This document shows, piece by piece, positions 13,055 through 24,794 of a stretch of DNA of 64,000 nt. Made by a program: the position numbers and the translations under genes. The stretch spans positions 37,355,082 to 37,419,081 of the forward strand of contig OX326956.1 in assembly GCA_946800325.1 (NCBI GenBank), read 5' to 3'. The notes under the pieces are model-generated. The model was not told where the DNA came from. It did not search any database and worked only from the letters and a program-made list of their open reading frames with translations. The first letter of the stretch is position 1; every line of letters begins with the position of its first letter. The DNA comes from Luzula sylvatica (lineage: Eukaryota; Streptophyta; Magnoliopsida; Poales; Juncaceae).

Positions 13055-13439
13055 ATATGCCATTCGAAGCTTTTGTAGCATGAAAAAGCTCAAAAATTAC
13101 TTCTACTTCATTCCTTCTCAAAAGAATCCAATGACTACTATATGTTAGGTTAATAAAATAATTAGATTGGGCCTCACAATTATATTTTGATGTTAATAGA
13201 GTTTTAATCCAAGTAAATTATTGTGTAATACTAATATAAGATGGGATTGTGTGTATAATTTAAGAGGAACAAAAATAATACATAATGAAAAATATCCACT
13301 GCAAATAATTTCCTTTAATCAATTCATTTTTTTTTGTATAATAACAATGATTTTTGTGTGTTTAATTCAATAAAAAAGACTCAATTTCCCTCTTTTGATA
13401 AGTTTTTTTAATATCTATGTTATTTTGCAATTTATATAC
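13055..13439. other. AT-rich spacer, nothing recognised
   Basis: Sequence following the LINE target site. It would have been continuous with the GATAC element's right flank before the LINE inserted. No gene or repeat structure seen. Confidence 0.5.
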
Positions 13440-13446
13440 AACACGT

Positions 13447-14030
13447 AACCATGATTGTAAAAATCGGTCTGGACGGCCGCATAGGCTGCCTAGGCGCTGT
13501 CCAAACGCTCAGGTATGCCCGATTAGTTTCTGTCTAGGCTGAATTCCGTCTAATCTCGTATAAATACCGAATAATTCCGTTTAGGCCCAGCCCACTTATA
13601 TTTATGTTTTTTTTTTCACTTCTATTTTTTTATGCCTATAACCCATTTTTTTAATATTTAGTTTATTTCTCTTTGTGTATTTTTGTAGTCCCACAGCCCG
13701 CTCTAGGAGGATGAAAAATATTATGATACCAGTTAGAATGTGTTTATATGTCAGTAACTTTATTTTGTGGTTTATTTGGATTTGTGTTAATGTTATGTTG
13801 TAGATTTCATGTTATGATTTGTTTGGATGTTGTATAAAATAAAATTCATGTACATTATTTTTAATATAAAAATTTGTAGCACAAATTATAATATATAGAA
13901 ATTAAAAAACATGATAAAAACTATATAAAATTACAAATCTGCATAGAATCAATTAATCTCCGATTAATTTCTCTAGACGCTAGACGGTGTCCGTCCGCCC
14001 GACTAGCGTTTAGGAATTTCTATTGCATGT
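13447..14030. mobile_element. hAT-like non-autonomous element (GC-rich ends)
   Basis: The left end has CATGATTGTAAAAATCGG followed by a GC-rich block (GGACGGCCGCATAGGC), and the right end has a GC-rich block (CTAGACGGTGTCCG) followed by GAATTTCTATTGCATG. The ends are imperfect inverted repeats, and the interior is AT-rich and non-coding. The flanks share AACACGT (13440-13446 and 14031-14037), a 7-8 bp candidate target duplication. Boundaries may be off by a few bases. Confidence 0.5.
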
Positions 14031-14037
14031 AACACGT

Positions 14038-14460
14038 GTCTTTCTACAAAAAGATATTAAATAAAATGGAATTGAAAGAAGAGACGTTCCACAGTTTCGG
14101 CTGATAAGTGATAATCCCCATCATTCTCTCACGACTTTATTACGTACTCACACATTCCCAAAACCCAACTCGGTTGACATTTCATTTTAGTTTTTAAATG
14201 TCAAAGCAGAAAATAAATAAAATATAAAAATAAAGAAATCTGATACTAAGATTAAGATAAGACAAAGCCTCTCTGAAAAGACTGCTTCTTCACAGTTCAC
14301 ACTACCTCCTAAAAAGTACACAAATAAATCTACCCAAATTCCACTAAAAATCACATTAAATTAACTTCGAGATTAATTCTTTGAGCTGTACAGATAATTA
14401 AGCTAAGAAGAAATTGATGGATCAGATGCTATCTCTGTACAAAAGCAGAGCATGGTTATC
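14038..14460. other. 3' flank of the WRKY gene
   Basis: AT-rich. The part nearest 14460 is probably the WRKY 3' UTR on the minus strand. No other feature seen. Confidence 0.45.
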
Positions 14461-15485
14461 TCAACTGAGCTCGAGGGGAACCATCCATGGTGGATTGAAG
14501 CAAGATTCATCAAACAACTCGTTTCCATTCTTCTCCAAATGGTCTTGTCCCAAAAACAAGATTTCGTCTTCTTTGCACATCTCTACATCTTCTATCCCTA
14601 AATCCCCTTCGAGGTCTTCCTCTTCGTTCTCCATTTCTCCATGCAACAACTCATCCTCCATGGGAAACGTTAGGGGGGTTGTCGGAGAACCACCGCCAGT
14701 AGCAACGGAGGCGATGGAGGTAGCTTGAAGCTTTTGCCTTGTACTGCCAGCGAGGGAATTCCGATGGGTCGGTATCGGATGGTTGTGCTCTGCCGTGTAT
14801 GTTATGATGAACATGCCGGAATCGGTACGGCTCCGTTCGACTTGTTTTCTTGCGAGGCATCCTTTCGAACTACTGCACCTATAGTATCCCCTGTTTTGGA
14901 TTTGAGCGATTAGTATAGATGGAAATAGAGAGTGGTGAGTGAGGGGTGAGTTGAAAGCTTTGAAATTACCGTGGGTGAGGAGAACCCTTGATGGGTTTCT
15001 GGCCGTACTTCCGCCAGGCCCACACGTCGGAGCTCAGGCCATTGGCCGGTACATGACACACCACCTTCTTTTGTTGGTTCTTCCTACAATAATAAAAAAT
15101 TATACTTGTGTTTGCTTGAAATTTATAATCACGGATTAAATTACCTTCTTTTAGACCTTGAATTTTGCACGAATGGACGGTTTGGCTTGTTCCTCTGTAC
15201 CGTCTGTACCAGTTGTACCGGCGGCAGGCGAGTCTGACTGGTGCGTTCCGTCGATTTGGGGACGAAAAACTTACATAGCTCGTCTAGTTCTTGCAACCCA
15301 CTAGGAGTGGCCATTAAACCATGAAAAGACAAGATTGTATCTTTGAGTTCTTCTTCTTTCACTACCAACGAACTATTCTGGATCTGCGCCGGTGAAGGCT
15401 CCGGCGCAGGCGAAGGCGGACGAAGGTAACCTCGAACCACTGCTTGTAAATCCCAATTGTTGTAATTTTCTTGCTCTTGCTCCAT
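14461..15485 (-). CDS. WRKY transcription factor, group IIe (WRKY22/27-like)
   Basis: A nuclear sequence-specific activator that binds W-boxes; WRKY22/27/29 relatives act in pattern-triggered immunity and stress (family knowledge). Exons on the minus strand are 15145-15485, 14970-15083 and 14461-14890, making 294 aa. The second intron (14891-14969) splits the WRKY domain at the Arg codon, a position typical of most WRKY genes. Visible: N-terminal [12 protein letters not shown], basic SRSKRRKNQQKK, the heptad in [15 protein letters not shown], and a C-X5-C...H-X-H zinc finger (CSSSKGC, then EHNHP), followed by [12 protein letters not shown] and an acidic C-terminus. The residue before PRGYYRC is His-Pro (SPHPR) where Tyr is usual. 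The upstream in-frame ATG at 15644 would add a non-conserved leader, so I chose 15485. The exact WRKY number is uncertain. Confidence 0.93.
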
Positions 15486-17071
15486 GAGAGAGGATGGAGA
15501 AAGAATGAAACGAAAAGAGGAAAATGGATGGTGTGAATTATTGGCTTGCGCTGACTTTTTAAGAGAGAGAGAGAGAGGATATCTTGAAGAATTATGAGTG
15601 AGATTAAATAGTAGAGTGAGAGTGATTTGGAAATGAGAGGGCATTGGATACTTGCTTTCCCTAAAAAGGCTTGAAAATAAAGTATTGTTTAGGGCTTTTT
15701 AGGAATTTGTATTATGGATTAATTATGGTTTGGGTGGGGATCTAATTATGTATTTTATTTTGTCTATGAACCACTTGACTTGAGGATTTGTCAAAGGGGA
15801 GAGAAGAAAATCAAATGAAATGAATTTCTGCCACTTCTCTAGCATGTTCTGTCATGCTACAAGGGTCCATGATTCCCTAAGAGATTTTGATCCAAGGACA
15901 TGGAAATGTACCCCCATTAGATTTTCTTTGAAAAATGGGGAAACATCCAAGATGAGAGTTAATAATATTGGGTGATGATTTTTTTTCTTATGGTATTATG
16001 ATAGATTTTTTTTTAAAAGAATAATATTCAAGTGTGTTTGTATTAATTAACGTCAGATAAAATATAAAAGATTTATCGTACATACAAAAAAAATTATAAT
16101 TAATTGGAAATACCCGATCTTTTTTAAAAAAATTTACTATAGAATCACCCTAATATTTTTAACTTGATAAAAAAACGAAATGATTTTGAACTAATTTATG
16201 TTGGATTTATTTTTGTTTTAATAAAGTGTACAATATATTTACGATTAGAACTTGACTATGTTATTTCCTTTAAAAATAAATGAGAACACTTGAAAATGGA
16301 GAAATCGTTTTATTAATTGGGATTTTTTCTTTTTGGCGGCTAATTTTAATCGGGTTTTTTTTGTGTGATGTTTAATTGGGTCATGTGCATGTTGTCATGT
16401 GCCCGATTTTTTTTTATTTTTTTTATTTCTTAAACATTATAATTCGTTGTTATTTCTTGTTTAAATATTACATGCAATTATAAGTTATTTTCAAAGATAA
16501 AAATCTATTTTTTGTTCAATATCATAATAAAGGACAAGATGATGCTTATTTAGCATGGCATCACTAATATGCATATATACACATGTATACATATGTGTCG
16601 TGACATAAAATAACAAAAACAATCACACAAAACATCCAAAAAACATCAAAAAAAAACACGAATATATTGTTAATACATTACTTGAGAGCCGTGACTAAAA
16701 TTTGTATCCATACGATGTAATTTTACAATTTCGACTTCAATAAATAACTTGATTAGATTATTTTGGTTCTCATATTTTGAAAATAATCTAGGGCGACCTA
16801 CTTCACCAAAAAACATCAATTAATAAAACCATTAATTAAGTTATTAATTATTTTATCAATTATTAAATTAAGTACTAGATTTAAAAAATCAATAAAATAT
16901 TTAATCTTTACAACTTAACTACAAATATTTTTGCATACTTGAATTACCAGCAATAATATTTGTGTGCATTTGATTGTGAGCCTAAGAATAAAATATGAAT
17001 TAAATAATAACTCTGCCAAGCACTCATGCAGCGGCGGCTTCTGCTAAAGGAGCACAATTCCTTCGCTTAGA
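15486..17071. other. WRKY upstream region and AT-rich spacer
   Basis: The first few hundred bases are the presumed minus-strand promoter and leader, with a GA run at about 15562-15576. A W-box TTGACT lies at 15775-15780 (plus strand) and a reverse TTGAC core near 15790, about 290-305 bp from the start codon, which would allow WRKY self- or cross-regulation (inference). The rest is AT-rich with no gene seen. Confidence 0.4.
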
Positions 17072-17099
17072 CACGTGCAACGCACGTGGACTGTGCTAG
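17072..17099 (+). mobile_element. Possible Helitron 3' terminus
   Basis: A short hairpin CACGTGC-AAC-GCACGTG is followed by a few bases and CTAG, the layout of plant Helitron 3' ends (hairpin plus CTRR). The next base is G rather than the expected T, and no matching 5' TC end was identified, so this is tentative. Confidence 0.3.
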
Positions 17100-18122
17100 G
17101 CCCAGCTAGGGTTTCTCTCCATTAATGTAGCTATTCTTTTTCTTTTTTGTAGTTTGTATTTTTGCAGAGAAAAATGGTGAAAATATTCTTAAAATAGTTA
17201 AAACGTTTGGAAACACATAGAGCCAATAAAATTCAATGTTTTTTTTAATTAACACGAATAAGAATAATTAGCATCTAATTTTATAAATACACACTTTACC
17301 ACTGTCTAGGGAACTTCCTAATTTTGGATACTTTATTAAAACAAGGGCCACATAAGAAATAAGAAATTAATATAAAATAAAATAAAATAATCTAATGATG
17401 CATTGATAGTTCGAAGAAAAAAAGGACAATGAATTAATTGTTTATTTTCCACTTTTCTAGAACAAGAATTTATGATTTGCGAAATGAGTGCACACGTGAG
17501 TATTTTTTATGTTCTTTTACTGTAGTTTATCAAATATATTTACTATCCATTTTTGAATTGTTACATGCTTTCCAATTAGTCATATATATTTTTAAAATGA
17601 GATATTCGTATTGGTTCAATACACCTTTTTATTATATATATATTTGAATATATAACTATAATTTTAATGACAATATATATTTTTCAATATTAATGTACCT
17701 ACTTCGAAATTGGAATCTTCACCATTTCTTAAATACTATTATACATTTCCTAACATCATTATATTTTTCCTTAAATATTTTTTTAAAACTTTATATCTAA
17801 AAAAATGATAATTTCAAACGTTCAGGGAGCTTATGAATTATTAAAATTTATTATAGTTTCTTTTATAAATTAAATATGTAAAGGAAAATATTCAGTTGTC
17901 AATTTTTGTAATTATTTTTTTAACATCATTCAAGTTAATTTCACTAGGATAAAAATATGTTAAAATTTCGAAAAAAAATAGTGCTACCTAGCATGTTGTT
18001 GATCTAAACTGTGTACAGTACAGTAAAAATAATATTAATTAGTTAGCTTAAAAAAGATAATATTGATTTAATACATTTCAATATAATAATTCTCTAGTCA
18101 AAGGAATGCCCTAATCCGTATA
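17100..18122. other. AT-rich spacer, nothing recognised
   Basis: Very AT-rich sequence. The short open frame near 17438-17647 has no recognisable similarity and a low-complexity composition. Confidence 0.4.
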
Positions 18123-18263
18123 GGATAATGATATTGACAGGAAATAAAATTACTGGGAACAGGAAATTTAAACTTGAAATGGTAATTTTACTTTTAATTC
18201 ATTCCAAATTTGATTAAAATTTCCTGTATCTAGTATTTATTTTTCCTGTCAATATCACTGTCC
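18123..18263. mobile_element. Stem-loop MITE-like element, 141 bp
   Basis: The left arm GGATAATGATATTGACAGGA pairs with the right arm, whose reverse complement reads GGACAGTGATATTGACAGGA. The similarity continues inward for about 45 bases on each side. The flanks ATCCGTATA (left) and ATCCGCGTATA (right) look like an imperfect 9-11 bp target duplication. Confidence 0.5.
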
Positions 18264-18818
18264 ATCCGCGTATAATCCGTACTCAAGCTACATGGCTGGC
18301 TGGCAGTTATTATTATTATTATTATTGTTGTTTTAATAAACAGCTCATCAAGGCAAATAATTCTCTTATTTTATAATATTTCATAAAAAATATCAATATA
18401 TAGTTTTCATAAAAAATATATTCTAACAGCAGCATAAAAACGGTGCAGAATCAGAACGAGAATGAGAATCGTTGTGTTGTTGGAAAAAGTGGCATAAATT
18501 CTCCGAAAAGACCCTTTCGGTTAACTTTTAACAAGAAAACCAACTCCACAAACCCACCTAGATACAGAAAAATAAATGTTATTTTGGGAGGCCAAGGGCT
18601 AGATTCCACATAACACTTGTAACAGAATCATTCATATAAATGAATTAATGAATCTCGAGCTAGAAATAATGAATTAAATTTACAAGCACACAAAAACCGC
18701 AACAAAAAAAATCTCAAAAATTTTTTTCACATCACAAACGGTAAAATAAAATCAAAAAACATGCCACGAGTATAGCTAAAAGAAATCGACAAAATTTGAA
18801 AAAACTCCTCTTCCGTTT
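18264..18818. other. Spacer and probable SWEETIE 3' UTR
   Basis: AT-rich sequence with an ATT run near 18308-18328. The part next to 18819 is presumably the 3' UTR of the minus-strand gene. Confidence 0.4.
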
Positions 18819-19302
18819 CTAACTATCTTCTTTGTCCATTTTTTCATCACTAGACTCCTCTTTCACGTCATTCGAAGACTCGATTGCCTCTTCAACGATT
18901 TCTTCACTTTTATCAGATAATCCCTTTTCATTTTTCTCGTCTATTTCACTCACTAATTCAACATTTTCGTCTTTTTGTTCTACCGCCAGTCCCGTACTTT
19001 CGTCCTTTTCTGTACTCTTCAATTCAGATTCTTGATTCGTTGCATCAGCAGCAATTTCCTCTTCCTCGTTTGATACTTCGATTTCTTCTTGATTTTTCGA
19101 TTCGGTAATTTCTTTTTCGTTCTGTGTGTTCTCTTCATTTAAATCATTATCTTCTAGATTCGTAGATTCAAAATCTTGGCTCGTCTCTTCAGTAATTTCT
19201 TGATTTTTCTCCTCGATTAATTCCTCATTTTCTTCTGACGCAATTGCGTTATTATTCGTAGCCGGTAATGACTGGAATGCATCCCAATCATCATCCTCAA
19301 AA

Positions 19303-19341
<39 letters not shown>

Positions 19342-22300
19342 GAAGCGGGTTTGAGATCTGGACTTGAATTTATGGCAGTTGTGATCTGGCCTTGACCAAC
19401 AGAAACTCGAATCATATCCTACAAAAAACATAATTATATCATATTTAGTACTCTAAAAAAACAAATAAATAAATAAAAAATGGTACCGAGATGGTACCTG
19501 AAATAGTTGTCGTTTTTCAGCTGGTACGGATAACATGATATCTTTAATTTGTATAGTAGCCAGAGGGATTTGAACGAAATGAGATACCAATCTCCTAGTT
19601 ATGCTATTAGCCTCGTCGAGCTCCTAAACACACCCAAAATTAATATTATGATAAAATGGTTCATTTTTAGTTTACCTTATTATCTTTTAGAATTAATTTA
19701 CCTGAGAGTCTGAATTTGAAGAAATGGAGAAAACCAAGAGAAAAGCTTCTAGAAGAATCATGGTCACGTCCTTTTGATACTCCTTTGATTGAACTATAGT
19801 ATAAAATAAGAATAATAATTTCAAGCTTTCCTCAATTATCATTATTTCCTCCCTCCCTTCACATCTCTGCAAAAAAAAAGAAGCAAAATAAATAAAATAT
19901 ATTATTTGATTATTTTCAAAGAGAGAAGTGAAATGTTAAATATACCTCGAGTGTATTATGTAATAAATCAAAAATATCTTTTAATAGTTCTCCAAGTAAT
20001 AGTGGAAAATAAGAAGAATTTTTTGATTGTGTTGCTTTGTTTGCAAGTTCTCTCTGTGCTAGGGTTTTCAAAACATGAAGCCCCAATATTTTCACCTGCA
20101 AAAAATAATTATAAAATAATATATTACAACAATATATATGTATTACATTTTAATATTTTATATGAGAGTACCTGTGAATTGGAATCGCATAAAGAATCAT
20201 GAAAGCACTCTGAGCAGAGAGTGAATAAACTCGAAACGAATTCATCAAAATCATTTATTTCTCTCTCTAGGAGATAACTATGAGTTTCAAAAGCAAGTTG
20301 AGTGAGAGAAGCTATTTCTTGCAAGGAGAAAACAAGTATTTTTGAGAATAATTTGCTCGATTCGCTCGTTTTGTTCTCTGAATTTGTTATCCCCTTTATG
20401 CATTCATTAGAGAAGTATTTGAGCGAACCAGCCCATGTAGTTAATAAAGCTTTTAGGGTTTCGATATTTGAATGTATTTCAGAATCCTCTGCAAAAATAT
20501 TTAAGAAATATAGTTTAATTTAGGTTTAATAACAAGTTTTTGTTTTTATCAAAAAGAAGGAATTGGATCGTTATAATACCTTTGAGATTCTTTTTTAGAG
20601 AAGGGATTATATTCTGAAGAAAAGAGATGATTTTCGATAAACATAAATCCGTGGGCTCTTTAACATATGATTGGTATGATAGCGATATTAGTGACGTAGC
20701 AAATTTCCATTTATGCTGAAATAAAAGAATAAATCCATATGAGTACCATTTTTTTAATGTAACACAATAATGACATAATATAAAGAAATATTATGTTCTT
20801 TTTATATACCTCATGTCTCAGTCGGTGCATCATTGTTTCACTTGCAGTAGATAATTCAGATAACAAATAATTAGTATCATGATTTTGAGTACTTGCATCA
20901 TAACTGCATTGAGAAAATTCACAAAATATATATATAATTAGAAGCCAATAAAGGTACAAAGCATAAAATATATTCAAATAAATAAGAAATGAACCTTCGA
21001 AAGGTTGTTAGAAGACATCTAGAAAAAAGTTGCATCGCAGAAAAGACGAAAGACTCGACTTCAAAAAATGCATCTGGGCACTTTTGCACGATCTGTTCAC
21101 ATTCAAGAAAAATAAATAAATAAATTCCTCGATATTCCATAAATGATTAATAATTAAGTATCTGTATTAGCGTAGTACCTTTGATAGCAGACTAACTACA
21201 AGGACATTTGATTCCACATACAGAAGAGCCTGCATAAAAATACAAATAATTACAATTATACCCCTACTAAACTAGATATAAATAATCATTACCTGTAACA
21301 ATTCCACGCACATCTCAGAAGAAACAAAATCCTGGTAAAAAAACACCACTTTAGTGAGAGAGTCGAACACGGTCAACACAACCTCACAAACTTTCCCTTC
21401 ATCAATCTCCTTAAAAATCACAGAATGACTGTTTTGCCCTTGGCACTGAAACAGAACGAGCATGCAGAGTCCCCATATGAACTGAAACTCGACCTTGTCT
21501 AAATTAACCATGCTACGTCCAGAAATGAACAAGGTTTCGTTCGTATCTGTGTTGGTACCGGAATTAACTGGTATGGAATCCAGTGCCGTTGATTGGAGTA
21601 TTAAGTGCCAGGTGTCGCTCAGGTATTGCTCCACTTTGGATGAGACGATTGGCGAGTCTATACCATCAAGAAATGGCGCGTACTGCAAAAACACATGATA
21701 AAGGAATATATAATTATTTCTCTGATATCATACAATATGAAATAAATAAATAAATCAAAAATCATACATTATCTTTTGAGTGCGAGTTGAAGAGTATATA
21801 AAGATAATCCTTTAATATTCCAATCCAGAATTTTCCTAACTGGGCCGAGTTGTTAGAAAATAGTGGCATGAGTTGTAAATATTCGTCAGGTACGTCTTTT
21901 TCTTTACCGAAGAATTGGTACGCGTAGCATTTCACAGATGCATGTGCGGTCAATATCCTAATTTTAATCTATATAAAATAACACAGAGATGAATGAAAAA
22001 TAATAAATTAAGTTTTATTTAATGCATGATTATTTTTGTATGTACTGTACTGGTACCGTACCTTGCAAGCAACCCAATCTGCAAAAGAAGGGTAGCACAA
22101 ATCCTGAATTTCGCTTAATGGGCGTGAGATTAGTAGATATAAGCGATTCAGAGCTACGCGGTCCCCACCAACTATGGTACTCGTTAAAATCTGAGATTAA
22201 TTAAATATATTAGAATAGTTTTAGTATAAATTTTTACTTTATGATTGATTGGTTAAGTATTTAAATACTTTTGTTGCGAGTTCAAGACCAGAATCTAAGA

Positions 22301-24758
22301 GAAGTGGCCCCGAAAGAGTGCTTATCGTGGATCTAACTGCAGAGACAAGTTGAGCCTGTATTTGATTTAAAAGAGGTTTAATATTTTAATATTAACTTGT
22401 TAATTTATTATACAACGAAAATTGCAATAATTAGTTGATTAAAAAGAAACTGAAGAGGAAAGAGAAAAACCTGATATTGTTCGAGTAAGATGTGTCCAGG
22501 AAATTCGGGATCTGGAGTATTACCAAACTGCAAAAGGAAATATGAATTCATATTCAAATAAATAGAAATTAAATTACTCAATGTTTTTTCTTCAAAAAAT
22601 TAAATTAATAATTGTATATATAACCTTATCCATTATGACACTTAGGAGCCTAATGCCAGTTGGTTGCATGCCTTCAAACTGCCCAGTACTTATCTAAATA
22701 TATATAAAAAAATAACCCATTAGTAAAATTTTGGTATTTTTTTCCCGTAAAATACAAATGTGTTGTGGTTTTTGAGATTTAACAAAGACCTGGTAAGAAA
22801 GTGAAACCAACTCTTGCAACTTAAGAACAAGCCAATCATTAGTTTTTTTATTCCTCGCCAAAGTAAGATCAAAATGTGCAGGATCCGTACCAACAGCACT
22901 CGGTACAGAACTCAAACACCTTAATTTTTTCACAAAACATAAACAAACAAACAAGTAAATAATCTTTTATGAGAGAGAAATATATATACACAAAGAGAGA
23001 GAAAAGGGTATACTCTGCGGCGAAAACTCTGGTACGATATCTAAGATGCTTAGAATTATTCCTCCTTGCAAAATTACTAGAACTACTCAATTCTTGGTTC
23101 GAACTGCTAATCATGCCATCATCATCATTAGAATACGAATCACTCTCAGCACCACCACCATTTAAACCGTCATTTCCAGACCCGGAATTGCTTTCCAGTC
23201 TCCCTTGTGACGTCGCAAGAACCTGGAAATGAAATTATCTCATTTTCCATTTCCATTTTTTTTTGTAAATGGGTATAAAATAGAGTTACCATGTGGCGCA
23301 ATATTGTTAACCATCTCGAGGGGCATCGAGGACATGAAGAGGATAGTAAACGGTTTATTGTCGAACGAACCAAATTTGCTATCCTGTATAAGATGTAAAT
23401 TCATTCGGTGAGATATTTATCGTGTAAATTAAGAGATTTAAAGAGATTTTAAAGAAAATGTACTCGGAATCGGTTTCTTCGTCGAGCATGCTGAATAAAC
23501 TCTCTTCGATGTTCTCATTTACCATCTCACCCTATTAAAAATGATAATTAAAATAAGCACACACACACACACACAAAGCCAATGATGAATTTTCTTACTG
23601 GGTCTCTTTCGATAAGATGGCGTAGAGTCGAAACAGCAAGATGCCTTAGACTTGGCTGTAATGAAGAAAAAATAATAAATATCAGGATGTAACATGACGT
23701 GTCCTATATCTTGTAGGGGTATATGTGATATTTCAATAATTTGTAGGGGTACACACATGAAACATTAATTGATTTGTGTACCTGTCTTGAGAATAGAGTG
23801 GGAATGAGATTTTGAACATGAGAATGCACAGTGGCAGCTCGAGGTGCGAAAAGTACGAGCTGTTGAGTGAACCTAACAGATCTGAAAAACAAAAACGGCA
23901 CCGCGTTAAATGGGACTTCTTATCGTGTTAATGCTTAGATTATATATATTATTCTTATACATGACGAAATTTAAAGAAGGTTGGTGAGTTCTTACTCTAG
24001 ATGTGTGGCTGTTTCGTTGCAAGAGCTTATTTCCGCAATTACAGACTGATTTGAACGAAAAAATATGTTACATACATGAAAGAAATGTAATTGAGGAGAG
24101 AGAAAGGGAGGAGAGAGAGAGAGAGAAACCTGGCAGCGAGAGAAGAAATGGCTGCCAGAAGAGAGCTCAGGACCAATAACCGCAATTATTGCATTAATAA
24201 TTTCCCCAATTTCCTGTCTCAGATCCACATATCCATTCTCGTCCAATAATAAAATCTCCATCATAAGCGATAAAGTCGCCTATAAACAATACATTAAAAA
24301 CCATCAAATTAATCAAGACCAACATTATATTTATTTATTATTTGATATTGTTAATAATTAATAATACGTTGACTTGGGGAACATAAGATAAGCCAGCAGC
24401 TTCGATGGTGAGGAGGAGAGCGTGTAGCGACCATAATTGAAGGGTAGAATTGGAACTTTTACATAGTGTAGAAATCGAACTCACGGTCGAAGGAACCAGT
24501 ACTGATAATGCCATTCCTCCTGCACTGCAAGTGGGAATATTTTGCGGTTTAGTCCATTTATTAGCTGGAAATTACAGAATGTGTGAAATAAATCAATAAA
24601 TTTACCTGCGATGAATGCAGCCAAGTGAGAGTGCAATGGACCCGTTTCTATTGTTTGGGTCTATTGCTACTACTGCTAATTCTCCAAGAAGAGAACGTGT
24701 CTATTTTAAAAAAAAGAATAACATATTATAATAATTTAAATCATAAGAAATAATGTAC

Positions 24759-24794
<36 letters not shown>

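Noticed and set aside
16550..16620. Alternating ATGCATATATACACATGTATACATATG stretch as a possible RNA hairpin or origin
   Set aside because: Simple purine-pyrimidine alternation in AT-rich DNA. No conserved structure or neighbouring signal supports a function.
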